Source of the DNA: Notospermus geniculatus
Taxonomy: Eukaryota > Nemertea > Pilidiophora > Heteronemertea > Lineidae
NCBI GenBank assembly: GCA_002633025.1
Contig: NMRB01000765.1
Coordinates: 87,947-151,946, forward strand
DNA: 64,000 bases
Direction of reading: 5' to 3'
This document shows positions 1 through 12,486 of the stretch, piece after piece. The translations under genes and the position numbers were made by a program. Position 1 is the stretch's first letter, and each line of letters opens with the position of its first letter. The notes beneath the pieces were generated by a model. That model was not told the DNA's origin. It ran no database searches and saw only the letters and a list, made by a program, of their open reading frames with translations.

Positions 1-1643
1 CACAGCAGTAAGAGAGTTCCGCTCTGGGCAGGCAGAAAAAAAATCAACCTTGTACATGCAAATTTTGGCTAAGAATAGCGCTGAAATCACGTCTTAGAGC
101 ATCTAGATTCCAAAATTTTCTGGGGAGGCCCCCAGACCCCCTCCAAAGCACACACCTTTGTTACTCTTCAGCATATTGTGAAATTTTAGAGGCCACAGGA
201 GGAGTTCCGCTTTCACAAAAATGTGCACCTCCCCAGGCTCAGACCAGCCTAGGCCCTTGCACCCTATCAATCCGACTCCTTTACCAAATCTGCGTCAAGG
301 TCTACTATGGATGTGTTCTAAAGGGGTGTTTTATAATCCAGTACGAATTCGGCCAAGACGTTCTGCCTCCCTGCATATGCAGGAAACGTGCCTTCGTGCA
401 GTAGAGTCAAGCACGTGCATGACGTGCATTGGTACATACAAGTAGCCATGACCTGTACATGTAGTATGTCAAGACTTTCGTTTTCTTTCAATCTCGTTTG
501 CCCCTTGTTCTGTCCCCACTGGCTTCCTGCGGCCAGGTAGGATGAACGTAATCAGCTTGTAGGCCTAGCTCAACAGCCCGTCAATGGTAGATCAAGCAGT
601 CACATACACTGGTCATCGGCGGAATATGGCCTATTGAAATAATGGCGGGCTGCATTTTGTACAATGTACAGCCAAGTACACAATGATGTACAGGAAGGCC
701 AATATTGCAACTGGACACATGTTCCCTCTGCGACTGAGTAAAGTTAGTACTGTTTTACTATTTGGTCGTTTCATTTGGTCCGTTTCTTTTGAAACGTTTC
801 AATGTTTACATACTACCATTGAAAGAATGGCGGGTTGTATTTTGTACAATGTACAGCCAAGTACACAGTAATGTACAAGAAGGCCAATATTCCAACTGGA
901 CAAAGTTCCCTCTGCGATTGAGTGAAAATACTGCTTGTACCATTGGAAAGCTGATTACAGCCTGCGTGGGCGACCTCCCGAATGTAATGCAGTTAGTGTT
1001 CGAGCGGTTTTATAATGTCACTGTACCCAAAGATAATGCTCAACTAATTAGACTGGTATGCACCAAGATATATTCAGCCAGATCAGACCGATGTAGGAAT
1101 GTTTGTAAAGAGTAGCCATTTCTTTCACATCCTTTCTTCCGTAGTGTTACACCGCAAGCACCTCAAAATAAATTTACGACATAAAAATGCACATAAATTT
1201 ACCTAGACTTCTTTATTTCGCTATTTATCGGCTTCTAGGTTACTACCAATATCTAGTCGCACCACTTTGGGCTTGATAGTTCATGCTTCCCTGTTCCCCC
1301 AAAGCTAAACAGCGCCGTGTACCCGCTAACCTTCCCGAAGCGGCACTACATCAAAAGCGAACACCGATTTTTTCTATTTTTTCTCGGTAGATTTATGTGT
1401 TACGCAGGCAGTTAATTATAACTGGAGATTTATGTATGAATGGTTGTGGTCTGTAAGTGTACATACACTCATGCATTGCACATGTATTACCATTATCGTT
1501 GGCACTATCACAGAATATTTGACCTGTCGTGTAAACTTGGGCTCTTGGTCGCGTCTGTTGGAGCCTCAAAGATATCAAGTGTAGCCTACACTGTCAGCGC
1601 GAGAGAGAATCTGTCAATTGAACATCACACCACCGAATTGTGT
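1..1643. other. Gene-free flank upstream of the first Hox gene
   Basis: I see no gene here. Open frames are short and show no recognisable domain. The only structure is the direct repeat at 633-923, annotated separately, and one TACATGTA octamer at 456-463. Confidence 0.6.
633..923. repeat. Direct repeat of about 107 bp, two copies
   Basis: A segment starting ATTGAAATAATGGCGGG at 633 recurs, slightly diverged, at 818-923 with a 185-bp period. Both copies share the text GTACAATGTACAGCCAAGTA and end in TTCCCTCTGCGA. The open frames over this stretch arise from the repeat and have no recognisable product. Confidence 0.75.
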
Positions 1644-1946
1644 GGGTTGGTTCTAAACCTGGCACTGGCACTGGTATCATATTATGGCCAGAAATCATGA
1701 AAAAAATGTATGATATACGTAACAGTTATTATTTTGGAAGATAATAGGGCCAACCAGTTCAACATGGATCAATTCTGTTGAAAAAAAAAAAATTTTCTAT
1801 TTTTTTCAGATTTTTCAACATAATTTTGATGCATGTTAAACTGGTTGGCCCTATTATCTTCCAAAAAAATAACTGTTAGGTAAATGTACCTTTTTTCATG
1901 ATTTCTGGGCATAATATGATGCCAGTGCCAGGTTTAGAACCAACCC
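1644..1946. mobile_element. MITE with 9-bp target-site duplication, copy 1
   Basis: The ends are GGGTTGGTTC and GAACCAACCC, flanked by a perfect 9-bp duplication GAATTGTGT (1635-1643 and 1947-1955). The inside is a near-complete inverted repeat that includes TAATAGGGCCAACCAGTT and its complement. Other members lie at 37771-38107, 59202-59455 and 60976-61286. It codes for nothing. A 9-bp duplication with GGG ends fits a Mutator- or Merlin-type transposase; that assignment is inference. Confidence 0.9.
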
Positions 1947-2190
1947 GAATTGTGTCTTATCATTGATCGGCGTGTCGGCCTACATGTTACCAAATGTACG
2001 GGACTACGTTTTTCTTACCAACCACACAAAAAGGAGATCATCCTGCCCCTGGCCAGAATCTGCACCAGATTGGGATTGTTGGCGCGATTTTAGAACCCTG
2101 TGGTCAATAAACCTATTCAAAAGCTCTACACTTGCAGGACCTGGGGGTTCATGGCCGATTTCGTCGTTTCACGCCAGCCACGGCAAACGC

Positions 2191-2320
2191 AGGGCCGTGT
2201 TAGCTTTTGGTCCGGGGGGGGGGACAAAAGCCTCTCTGGGGGGCAGCNCTCCCAAGAAAATCACTTTTTCTGGTTGGCTCGGGGGGGACAACTGCCCCCC
2301 CCCCCGCTAAATACAGCCCT
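2191..2320. mobile_element. Foldback MITE, AGGGCCGT..TTAGC family
   Basis: The ends are AGGGCCGTGTTAGC and GCTAAATACAGCCCT, with a G/C homopolymer-rich interior that contains a single N at 2248. It is related to 18125-18266 and 29084-29239, which share the core TTTTGGGCAAAAAACGG between them. Non-coding. Confidence 0.75.
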
Positions 2321-3011
2321 GAAACGGAAAGGGCCAGAAAAAACGTTTGGGTCCATAACTAAATTCCTATAGGTGGAAGTACTCACGGGTGCGATGAAGC
2401 GGGATTATGAGCCTGGGTTCTATGTCATGTATGTCTCTGTCTCGGGTCCTACATTGTACATGTATGTGTCCCCGCTCTAAGTCAGAACGTATTCTCTAGT
2501 GTCCTGTATTGTAACGAAAAGAAGCATTATGAACATTTTACGTACACTTACCACTTCTCGATGACCTTACGTGCCCCAGACAGCATCAGGCATAACACAG
2601 TGCTGCATTTTCACTTATGGTTTATTACCTATGCGATTTATATCCTCAACTGACTGATTTACAACGCAAATGTACACCGAGTTGCATGGCCCCATTGCAA
2701 TTCGCACTAGACATGATTTACAGGCCGAACATCAAAGGTGCCGACGCGATGCGGCGGGCGGCCGTTGTATTGGTGTCGGGGAAGCTTCTTGGTAACGTTT
2801 AAGAACCTGTTATGATAGCGTGCTAAACGCTAATCGAGATGCAGTTGCTTACCATATGCATAACCTTGTGATACATTGGCACCGTGGGGAATTTCAAGGC
2901 CTCTTCGAAAACAAGGGATTTCAGTCTTACTAATCAGTGACGTTCAATGACCTCCATATCGATTGGTGTAATGAACATACATTAACTATTCAAGATTTAG
3001 CGTAAGAGGAG

Positions 3012-3273
3012 CAGGCGCGGATCCAGGATTTTTGGCAGAGGGGGGTCAGGGCCGGCGAAGGGGTCGTTGCAGGGGGCGCCGAAGATGCACGCTGCCAATG
3101 GAAAGTTTTGAAATCTAGAAGGCAGAAGACGCGATTTCCTGGCATCTCAGTATCAAAACAGAAGCTTTATTTTTGCAGTTTTTGCTTATTGCCGCAAATT
3201 ATTGAAGAAAAAAAATTGGTGGTGGAGAGCAGGGGGGTCACGACCCCAAAACCTCCCTCTGGATCCGCGCCTG
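3012..3273. mobile_element. MITE, CAGGCGCGGATCCAG family
   Basis: The terminal inverted repeats are CAGGCGCGGATCCAG and CTGGATCCGCGCCTG, 262 bp apart. The interior is rich in GGGGTC/GACCCC. A decayed relative that includes CTCCGCGCCTGA lies around 46000-46043. Confidence 0.75.
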
Positions 3274-3513
3274 AAGAGATAGGCTTCATCTTGATTTTTG
3301 AACTGGTTGATTGCAAAGGTAAAAAAGAAAGTAACATCTTGGTATTTTAGATGGTTGATTTCATGAATAAAACGAAACTTACAACACCTTGACAAGGACA
3401 ACAGCAGGAAGAAAGTCTAGGTCTCCTAACAGTACTGACATGACTGAGTAGGATTGCGTTAGATTTGATGGTCAGGGTAGAAAAGGTTTGCGGAAAATGG
3501 TACATGTAATCTG

Positions 3514-4142
3514 CTATGGGCGGTTATTTCCGCAAAAAATCAGTGTCAGGTTTTCCATTTTAGCACAGAATTCCTATGTAGACAGCGCACAAGTAGCGTG
3601 AAGTATCTTCAAAAGTAAGATATTACGTTTATCCGAGGTTTTGTATGCTGACAGCGTAATTTATATGTTGCGAGAGAAACTGTACAGAACTCGCGAAAGA
3701 ACCAAGTTTAGGATCCAAGTTTCGCATCCAAGTTTAAGATAACAATTTCTCAATTGTCCGCTAGATGGCGCCTCAGCTGAACCAGCCGAGGCTCTTATGT
3801 ACACTGTAGACTACCCTCGGCCAATGGTAGCCTACCCAATACTCATTATGTTAATGATTAGGCCTCCATTATGATAATAGATTCAGCTGAAGCGCCATCT
3901 AGCAAACGATTGAGAAATTGTTATCTTAAACTTGGATGCGAAACTTGGATCCTAAACTTGGTTCTTTCGCGAGTTCTGTCGCAACATATATAAATTACTT
4001 GGTCTGCATATAAAACCTCGGATAGACAAAATAAATTTTGCTTTTGAAGATGCTTCCCGCTACTTGTGCGCTCTCTGCATAGAATTTCTGTGCTAAGAAT
4101 GAAAAACCTGACACTGATTTTTTGCGGAAATAACCGCCCATA
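3514..4142. mobile_element. Large foldback element close to the Hox promoter
   Basis: Two arms of nearly 300 bp are inverted copies of each other. TATGGGCGGTTATTTCCGC opens the left arm and its complement closes the right arm. CCAAGTTTAGGATCCAAGTT and its complement lie near the middle. The loop is about 100 bp. No coding potential is visible. The element ends one base before an N at 4143 and lies about 730 bp upstream of the first Hox start codon. Confidence 0.85.
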
Positions 4143-4143
4143 N

Positions 4144-4874
4144 TTTTGCTCTAGGCCCCCTATTTATGATTCCTGACCGAAGACACAAACACACTGCAAA
4201 CTTGTTTGCCGCAAACTGTCGAAAACGTACACCTCTGATGATTCTATTTTGGTTTTCTTCGTTTCATCATTCCGACTCCTTTCTTTTCTTCTCATTTCCA
4301 CCTGCTCAAGAATAATTGGAACGGCAGCCAACGTCTGCAGGGGGAAGCGGTCATAAAGAACATTGTACCATTTCCAATGTTTTACGACTGCTCCACGGCT
4401 GCGGCGCTACAGGCTGGGCTTGCGTTGTCCCAAACATTGATCCCATTCGATATTGACAAAAACGATGCGTGAAATCCGTGTACATTAGAGTATTGCTTCA
4501 TCTGTAAGCTTGTGGTGGTCTTTATTCGTAGTTTATGCCCGATGTGACGTTTTATTGCCGATGTAATTTACGGCTGCATTTTCCAGGCTCGTTCTACCGA
4601 ATGGAAACCGCATATCGGCCGTACAGTAGCAGAACAGACGCATTTGCCGCGGACTATGGCTGAAACTCCCCATTCCTGTGTCTGTTTACTCATCCCCGTT
4701 ACTAATTATAATTTTTATTGGTCTGATTCAGATTGTGGCGGATGACAAGCGATAACTCGTCACAGCGAGGACGTTCCTTTGATGTTTTGCCGCCACCGCT
4801 GACGCGCATGCGCAGTGGCCCAAACGACCCATTTCGACGCCGATGTCATCCTAGAGCACCAATTAACAAAAATT
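4144..4874 (+). promoter_or_regulatory. Presumed promoter and 5' leader of first Hox gene
   Basis: This is non-repetitive sequence between the foldback element and the Hox start codon, so the promoter is expected here by position. It contains an AT-rich tract TAATTATAATTTTTATTGG at 4702-4720 that ends in an inverted CCAAT box (ATTGG). No transcription start can be fixed from sequence alone. Confidence 0.4.
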
Positions 4875-4921
4875 ATGAGTTCTTATTATTCGGGTTCCTA
4901 TCTTGGCACATCGCAAAGTAA
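4742..4921 (+). other. Possible upstream ORF overlapping the Hox start
   Basis: An ATG at 4742 opens a 59-codon frame that runs past the Hox ATG at 4875 in a different frame and stops at 4921. A second in-frame ATG lies at 4808. Both have C at -3 (weak context), whereas the Hox ATG has A at -3. If the transcript starts upstream of 4742, this frame could dampen Hox translation. No protein family is recognisable. Confidence 0.3.
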
Positions 4922-5334
4922 TAATACAGAGCAGTTTCATGTTGGTAGCCCGGTTGGAACGAACTATCCTGGACAAATTCCGAGGGAATATTCTCCATAC
5001 GATACGACAGCGTACGAAGGAAGCTGTGGACGGTATTCCCTATATGACCGGGGGGATATCCGTGCTGTAGCTGCCCAGCCAGCACACCAATACTACAGTC
5101 AAGCACAGGACTCGGTAAACTCAGTCACGCCAGTGAACTGTCGGAACGAATACTCTCAGAGCCCCACCAACCTCACGAATTCTAATCATAATGGAAATCC
5201 GGTCGAGGACTATAACTGTTCGCGAACGGGGAGTGACAGTTACCGGAATTCATGCCAAAATGGTCAACATTCGGACGGGAATCAATCCATACCACAACAA
5301 ATGCCAATATACCCCTGGATGAAGTCTCAATTCG
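4875..5334 (+). CDS. Hox: Central-class Hox protein, exon 1 (hexapeptide exon)
   Basis: First exon of a homeodomain transcription factor that would act in the nucleus to set trunk regional identity. Translation from the ATG at 4875 gives MSSYYSGSYLG, the conserved Hox N-terminus (compare MTSYFTNSYMG in Antennapedia). The frame stays open upstream only through non-ATG codons, so this start is preferred. The exon encodes 153 residues plus one base. It is rich in S, Y, N and Q, and the PBC/Exd-binding hexapeptide IYPWM sits at residues 145-149, followed by KSQFG. A consensus donor GTGAGT follows at 5335 (phase 1), and reading through it gives an almost immediate stop. Joined to 14467-14741 it makes a 244-residue protein. 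The linker from hexapeptide to homeodomain is seven residues, as in Antp-like proteins. Confidence 0.95.
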
Positions 5335-7778
5335 GTGAGTAACATCAAGAATATATAAGTACCAAGAATGTACAACTTAGTAATCAATCAAACGGATGGG
5401 CATTAAGTTACTTTTTCTGATAATAGAGGGCGTATGGAAATTATAGGCCTTCTAATTAAATAACCAATGTTTAGATTTAACTGTTGTTGACTGAATTGTA
5501 TTATTTAGAATATCGGCAATATTCTTATGTAAAGTTACAGACATATTACTGGCGTACAAATTTTTTTTGGTTTTGGTGAAACCATGGATTTGTTGTTTAG
5601 GTCAGAGTGCCCGACCCCGAGATCAAGTACGATAGCAATTTGTCGAAAATATGGTCCATTCAAAACTACTCTGTAGCTCGGTTATTTCTGAGTGCACATA
5701 ACTGCGGGAGGTGTCCTACTGTTCGTAATGATCTTCTCTACACAATAATCCTTCACAAATTAAGATCCCTTCAGTTACAGGTTCACCAAAGGCAAATTAG
5801 TAAACTCACTTTTGGCACATATTTTGAGTTGTACATTCTTGGTACTTATATATTCTTGGTAACATTCATTGCTTAGCATTTTGCTTTCAAAATCCTTGGG
5901 AATCACAGGGACTCCCACCAACAGCCCTTGCGCCAACCCCTCTCACCCCCGATAGATTCAGAGAGGACGACTACGGGTACGGCAGTCTTGTGTGTTTCCG
6001 CAGTTATCCCTCATAAGGCAACATCAAATTCAGTTGCAGTGGGGTACCCAACAAGCCTGGCCAGGTTTAAAAGCTATGTCAACATGCTTGCCAAAGCATG
6101 AGCGCACAAAAAAGCATTCTTGAAGCTATTCGGTATTGCGCAGTAATCTTGACTGACGTACATATACATGTACATAAACTGAAGTTGAGTAATAACAGCC
6201 AGCCGGTCGGCAAGTGCATTTTTGGAATATTTTGCCACACTATTTTGAAAGCAGTGTTGTAACATGAAAACAGTACCGGTACCCAAGCACAAATTCGACA
6301 AAAGGAAACCTCAGCATGTAATGATGACAAAACCTCCTCCCCTCCACTCTATTCTTCATGCGTTCCTGATCTTGCCAGCCGTGTTAAGCTCTGTCACAAA
6401 ATAAATGGAAAATGTCCGCCTATTCGCCCAAACTGACACCCCTTTCATCTTATGAATTGGTTTTACCAACGAGAAGCTGATAGGATTTCATTTTGATCAT
6501 AATGCAATCATTTTCAGAGTCATTTTGTAATTACATCTCAATTTAAGTCTTGTTCTCCAGATGTTTTGAGGGTAGCTTGGATCACAGGTGATGTGTGGGT
6601 GCCATATTGCCACCTGATAAACGACGTGGAGTCTTCATGTTAATTTACCTTACCTTGTAATGGAACGGTGTGAAATCTCGCGCCTCTAGGGCCACAATAC
6701 AAAACTAAACTGTCTCAGGCACAACACATTTGTAGGAGGACTATTGTGTATGTCTTGCAGCTTTTTCTTTATACTTGATTTCGTATGGTTCGGAGGTGGC
6801 ATGATATTCTGGCCCAAATACTATTGAAGCAAAATATAAATGTGTCGAGAGAGATGATTGGTCAAAATATCTTCAGATGACCAATGGCATATTGCATTAT
6901 ACTAGCATGGGAAGGATCTAACATCTAAATATATTTGTTCTTGCTTGAACTTGCGATATCTTGGTCAGATTGACATCTTTTTAGACATAGGGGGTGGGAC
7001 AATTTTGAAGAACGTCGTCTAGAGGTTGTACTATGAACCATTCCCAAGCATTTTCATCCAGGTCCAGACAATCAGTCCATGATCAAAACCTCCAGTTTAA
7101 AGCCAGATTTTAACGTGTTTGGAAATGTTTTTGGGATGTTGTTGTTATTATATGTATGAACATGTTATCCAAAGAAAGAGAAAGCACAAAAATTGAGACA
7201 CAAAATGATGATAAACAGGAAGTCAATTTCCAGAATCTTAGCAAATTTTCGACCCCAACCGGGGTCTTCTTCGGGCTGGCACTTTCAAGTCGAGTTACCA
7301 GAAATGTAACATGTTAGATACCATATTAGTACCATGTTAGATATACCATATGAACATGTTAGATACCATATCTGTATGAGATTGGGTCTTGTAACGCCCT
7401 CCCGTCCTTCATAAAACAAATCCAGAAATGATCTACCGCATGGGCTGCCAGTGACTAATATGGTAACATGGCAGATGGCCAAGCGCTTATACAGTTTACG
7501 TGCACTTTAACGGCCCTTAATTAGCAAATTACTCGACATTTTGTAACCTGACTGAGCAATAACAAGGGAATGGCTGCCCTTGGAAAGTGCACTATATATC
7601 AATCTCTCCGCCACTATGAAAGAGTACGGTAATTTATTTCTTTTTTTGCCAGGATTGTAAACAAGTGAAACCCGCGTAATATGGTTCATGGGAACATTGA
7701 AACTTGTTTTTCTGTACCGTATCTCAGTAATTTTGCAAAGTAATGACTCTGCAAGTTGCTGTCATAGCCAAATTTGTC

Positions 7779-7824
7779 ATAAATTCAAATTCAAATTCAA
7801 ATTTGAATTTGAATTTGAATTTAT
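7779..7824. repeat. Perfect 46-bp palindrome made of a hexamer array
   Basis: Three ATTCAA-type hexamers run into three TTGAAT-type hexamers, so the whole 46 bp from ATAAATTCAA to TTGAATTTAT equals its own reverse complement with no loop. It lies inside the first Hox intron. Confidence 0.95.
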
Positions 7825-9538
7825 AATACGTACTCCTTCTTTCCCTATGTTTGAAGTATAAATTCTAAGTGTAAGACAGAAAGAAGCCAATTAATTCTAC
7901 TTTCTTTCCTACGTTCACCAAATAGCGGAGTGAAATCGGTCATAGTCACAAGAGTAATCCGCGCCAACAGTCCTAAACACACTGTCGTCGGGTATATAAA
8001 TATGTCCCCGAAGTTTATTTCTCAACAAACTGCTATTGTTCGCTTTGATTAAGAACGAATTGTGGCAGCCTGCCTAAAAAAATAGTGAGTGCGCTACTGA
8101 TAACGTGAACACACACGTGGGCATCAGCCATGTGCAACTATAGCTACATCCGGGTTTTTCGTCGGCCATGTTTGTTTTATGGCGCCATTAACCTGCACTA
8201 AACTAAAAATATAGGCTAAGGTTAACGATGTGTGCATGTAACTATGAAGTAGCTTGTCTGTATTGTGATACTTACATGCACTGTATTGTACATGTTGATA
8301 CATGTACATCGTATGCATTAAATTTAGGCCTAGAGGATGTTTCAGTCAGTACATATATAGAAATCATGGCATATATTTTGCTGATGGTCCTTTGGAGGCG
8401 AATTTACTCTCGAGTTATTCACCAGACATAATTGATTCAACATTCTTTTGTTGATGCGGGTTTTTTATTGAACATTTTCACAATCTTGTCTAATCTTGTT
8501 GAAGATGCACCAGCGCATAAAAACAAGACGTTAGCATGAAACTAACTACTGATCCCCTGCATAACAATGTATGTTTATCTGATGAACATCAGCCATTGTA
8601 ATGACGAGAATCATTTTAGGGACCGTCTCAAAAATACCTTGAAGCCAAAGAAGTGTAATATTGTTGATTAAAAACACAGTTTTAATTTGACTGACTTTAA
8701 GAATACCGTAGTAGAATAGAGCAGTCTTGGTATTATATATGTAAGAGTTGACCTCAGTATGCCCCCCATAACATTTATAATGAATGTAGTTTTTTTCATT
8801 ATGTCTCTATTTTGAAGAAAGATGTACATGTAATTGTATTTTTGTTAAAAATTCCATGAAGCCAATTTTTTTCTAGAAGTGAAATGGTTGTTGACCATGA
8901 AGTTAGCCTCCCCTCCCCCCGTAGTGAAAAAAATTACACTTCTTTAGCTTCAAGGTATTTTTGAGACAGTCCCTTAATCCGTTAATGCGTCTCTTGTTTT
9001 GGTTTGCTGCACATATCATCCATTCAGTGTAGCAGATATCCACAACAGCTAGTTTCCCAGCAACCGACAGTAACCAGACGGCAAACCTATTGACGAGTTG
9101 CTCCACAATGTCGTTAAAAAGAGAAAAAGTGGTGAAAAATTGTCCCACCGGTGCGTGTACATCGTTGTGGACAGCCTAACTCTGCAACAAGCACTTGCTA
9201 GTCGACGGATTGTCGACTGTTGCTCCATGTGTACGACGATGTGCAGGAATGCAACACTAAGGCCACGGTAAAAAAATAGTTGGTCAGCATCCTCCCACTC
9301 TCAATTTTCTGAGGAGGGCGGGAGGTGTTTTTAAAATTTTTTCATTGAGTTCGAGATGCATGATGTAAACCATGGAAACCTGAGGCAAATTCCAAATGTA
9401 ATAGGTATGAATCGAAATAAAAACTACTTTCGATCCTTTAAAACTGTGTTGTTTTATTTAAGCATCCCAACCTACAATTTGATCACTCTTTTGGTATTTT
9501 TTAAAAGGGTTTTTGAAAATAAAAAATAAAAAAAATTG

Positions 9539-9865
9539 GAGAGGGATGATTTCAATATGGCGGGAGGGGATGCTAAACATCTATTTTATACATGGCCTAG
9601 TCTATCAACCTTCTTCAACGTGTTTAAAGGTTTTTTGAAAATAATTTTTTTTTTGAGGACTGGGGTGATTTTAATGAGGGTGGGGATGCTAACCCACTAT
9701 TTTTTACATGGCCTAATCTATCAACCTTCTTCAACTTTTTTAAAGGTTTTTGAAAATAAAAAATATTTTTTTGAGGACTGGGGTGATTTCAATGGCGGGA
9801 GGGGATGCTAACCATCTATTTTTTACATGGCCTAATCTAGCAACCTTCTTCAACTTTTTTAGCAG
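9539..9865. repeat. Tandem repeat, about 3 units of 114-118 bp
   Basis: Three successive units each carry GATTT(C/T)AAT, GGGGATGCTAA, a TACATGGCCTA-type motif and CAACCTTCTTCAAC, with starts near 9541, 9655 and 9773. The phrase GGGAGGGGA(T/C)GCTAA also occurs in the foldback element ending at 12736, so the unit is probably derived from a transposon. Open frames here are repeat artefacts. Confidence 0.8.
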
Positions 9866-10212
9866 AGGTTGTCAACTCGACTTTGCAGCACCAGACATAT
9901 CTAAAATCATTAATTTCCTTTTCTGTTCCAATACCCCAAGCACAAGTTGCACTTCTTTTATAAATGATCCGTTTTGTCTTAGAGAGCAGTTCATATCTTT
10001 GATTCGTTGAGGGAATATTGTGCTATTCTGATCAAATCTCTACTCATAACTCATACTCTGACTGGCAGATTTTATTTAACTTGGATTACATTTCCTTTGG
10101 CGCTCATATCCCGTTGTTGACATCACTTCCTATCACCGATAGGAAGCTGACACCTTCCTGGATTGCTTTATTTTCATTATGAATAATCATTGTGGAAAGA
10201 AAGTTGTGAGGG

Positions 10213-10658
10213 TTGTGGTGGACGAAAGGTGGCGCTAGAATATGCACCAATTGTAATCAAAATAAGTTCGAAGATGAATACCATTTCCTTTTTGAATGCT
10301 CTCTACTTAGTCAAATTAGGGATGAATATATTCCTACGTGTATGTATTATAGACTCCATCACAACACTCTTATTGTCTTAAGATGCATCAATTGCTCAAT
10401 AATAGAAAATTCAATGTTAGTTTTCGATTAGCAACATTTATTTTTAAAGGGTTCAAATTATATAACAAACCTCCAAGTTACGTAGTTAACTTTTGCTTCA
10501 CTATCCACTATAGACTAGTAATGTTTGCCAAGATGTTTATATTTTTGTTATTCCTTTTTCTGATTCTGATATCTGTACCTTAAAAACTTCATATCCTCTA
10601 TGTACTACAAATTGTAGTTAGAGAGTAATAAAACAATTCGTAATTCGTAATTCGTAAT
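10213..10658 (+). pseudogene. 3' end of a dead non-LTR retrotransposon (LINE)
   Basis: The frame at 10213-10431 reads ARICTNCNQNKFEDEYHFLF and then EC, a Cys-X2-Cys plus DEYHFLFEC block that I recognise from the C-terminal end of invertebrate LINE ORF2 proteins. After a stop at 10431 the same frame continues with QHLFLKG, so the copy is broken. The upstream reverse transcriptase and endonuclease are absent. The segment ends in a short microsatellite tail with repeats of AATTCGT (10634-10658), as expected for the 3' end of such elements. The exact clade cannot be named from this fragment. Confidence 0.6.
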
Positions 10659-11206
10659 ATTGATTGAAATGGAACTACCTCGGACCAGAGCATGCAGCAA
10701 TCGACAACGTATAGCCGACAAATTGCAATGTAGCAAATCATTACATGTACTAAGCCCATGGGATTTCGCAGTCGCTCAGATAACTAAACCCCTGCAAAAG
10801 CGCTGCTTCGTGTGTTTACCCAGGATATTCGAGAAATCACTTTCCCATTAGAGAGAAATGTACACACATGATTGATTTCATTTTGTTGAAACAGTCGCGT
10901 CAATTTCAGCAAAAACAATCCTGCGTTCTAATAAATATGATTGATGATACATCTATTAATTTTTCACCTGGGGATCAAAGGAAATAAATGAAAGGCAACA
11001 GGTTTGCTTTGGCAACTGATGCGTTGTATAGGAACAAGGTATTTGTCCAGTGATTGTCATACAGGTCAAACTAGACAGGTGTGTCGGGAATCTAAGTCTC
11101 CCTGGAATCTTAGTCCGGTATAATTGTTCAAGGAGAGATTTGGATATGGCCAGTGAAATGATGACCATTGGGATACAGCCTTACAACAGCATGCAGCCTA
11201 TTCTGT

Positions 11207-11521
11207 CCCAAAAAGGCAAAAAGGCAGAACCTAGTAACTCACTTTTTGCTACTTTTGAGAAAAACAAGAAAATGTGAAAGTGCATTAAAGGATTAAGCTT
11301 GTGCTTCCAGCTCATAGTAACCATTAAGTTACTAGGTTTTGCCTTTGTAGGACTTGCACTGGGTGGAAAGTTACTAGGTTTTGCCATGAGAAAAAACAGA
11401 CCAATGGAATATTTCACCAAATCTAATGCAGTAACATGAAGCCCACAACCTAGTAACTCCAAAACTGTACCTAACTCAATTTTGAAGAAAAAGTGAGTTA
11501 CTAGGTTCTGCCTTTTTGGGG
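11207..11521. mobile_element. Foldback MITE, about 315 bp
   Basis: CCCAAAAAGGC with AGAACCTAGTAACTCACTTTT on the left is inverted on the right (GTGAGTTACTAGGTTCTGCC, then TTTTTGGG). The internal motif GTTACTAGGTTTTGCC is repeated. Open frames on both strands here are shadows of this structure. Confidence 0.8.
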
Positions 11522-11656
11522 TAGTTGTACCTCGGACTTGCATTCCTTGGAGAACTATTCCTTCCCTACCTGGTGTGGTCAGACTCTTGACATACATATA
11601 CAGTCAAGGAAAAATAGACAATTATCGTTTTTGATTCTACATGTATCTCATCTTTT

Positions 11657-11774
11657 GGGCCAATATTCATAAAACCTTGCTAGCTTAGTTGGTTGCTAGT
11701 TGTGTACATTGGCCTGTACAAACTGGGAACCTTAGCAAGTAACTAAGCCTAGCACGGTTTTATGAATATGGGCC
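11657..11774. mobile_element. Hairpin MITE, GGGCC..TATTCATAAA family
   Basis: The ends are GGGCCAATATTCATAAAACC and GGTTTTATGAATATGGGCCC. The arms carry GCTAGCTTAGTT-like sequence. Relatives with the same end theme lie at 25110-25226 and, more distantly, at 21128-21315 and 21862-22345. Confidence 0.8.
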
Positions 11775-11850
11775 CTGAACTTTAGATCTGTGTAAAATAG
11801 ATGTTCGAAGTGTCTGAACTCGTCATGATTGTAGGAAGGAAACGCATAAG

Positions 11851-11975
11851 TATTTTTTTATTATTTTTTTAATTATTTTTTTTATTATTTTATTATTATT
11901 TTTTTTAAATTATTTTTATTATTATTTTTATTATTTTTTGTTATTTTTTTATTATTTCTTAATTTTTTATGTATG
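11851..11975. repeat. AT-rich low-complexity tract
   Basis: Irregular TTATTATTTTT repeats. I see no other content. Confidence 0.9.
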
Positions 11976-12486
11976 TTTTCTTTTGTAAATTTTTGTTTTG
12001 AAAATAAAAAATGTGTTTAAATAAAAAAGTATTTTTTTATTGAGTATAGTATACCACAAACTTCAATGAAGTAAAATTAAATTTTTTATGCCTTCTTTTA
12101 AGAGGAACTTCCTCAGTGGGGCATTGTATTCTCCTGCTTAATGTATCTATCCAGCATCGGTTTCGAATCTATTATCATATGGTGTCCAAATAGCTATCAT
12201 CCCATCCAATTAAGATAATCCCTTCGGACGCTGATCAAGCAATGGCTGTGAGCCCTTTGATGCGTTTAGAAGGGTCATCAGCATCATCATCATTAGTTGA
12301 TGGCACTTACGGAGATAGCTATATCATTATTATGGTTCTATCATCATCATTAGGGAACTATGTCACAATGTCATCATATAGAGCAAACGCCATTTCAAGT
12401 GTTATCATCGTTGAACGTAGGGTTTTAAAACGAAGTACAATGTATTTGTTTTGTATTTTTTTCAACTGCAGAGACATCGCCAATAA

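Noticed and set aside
4815-4874. Upstream extension of the Hox reading frame by 20 codons
   Set aside because: It has no ATG, only a GTG. The conserved MSSYY start at 4875 has a good context.
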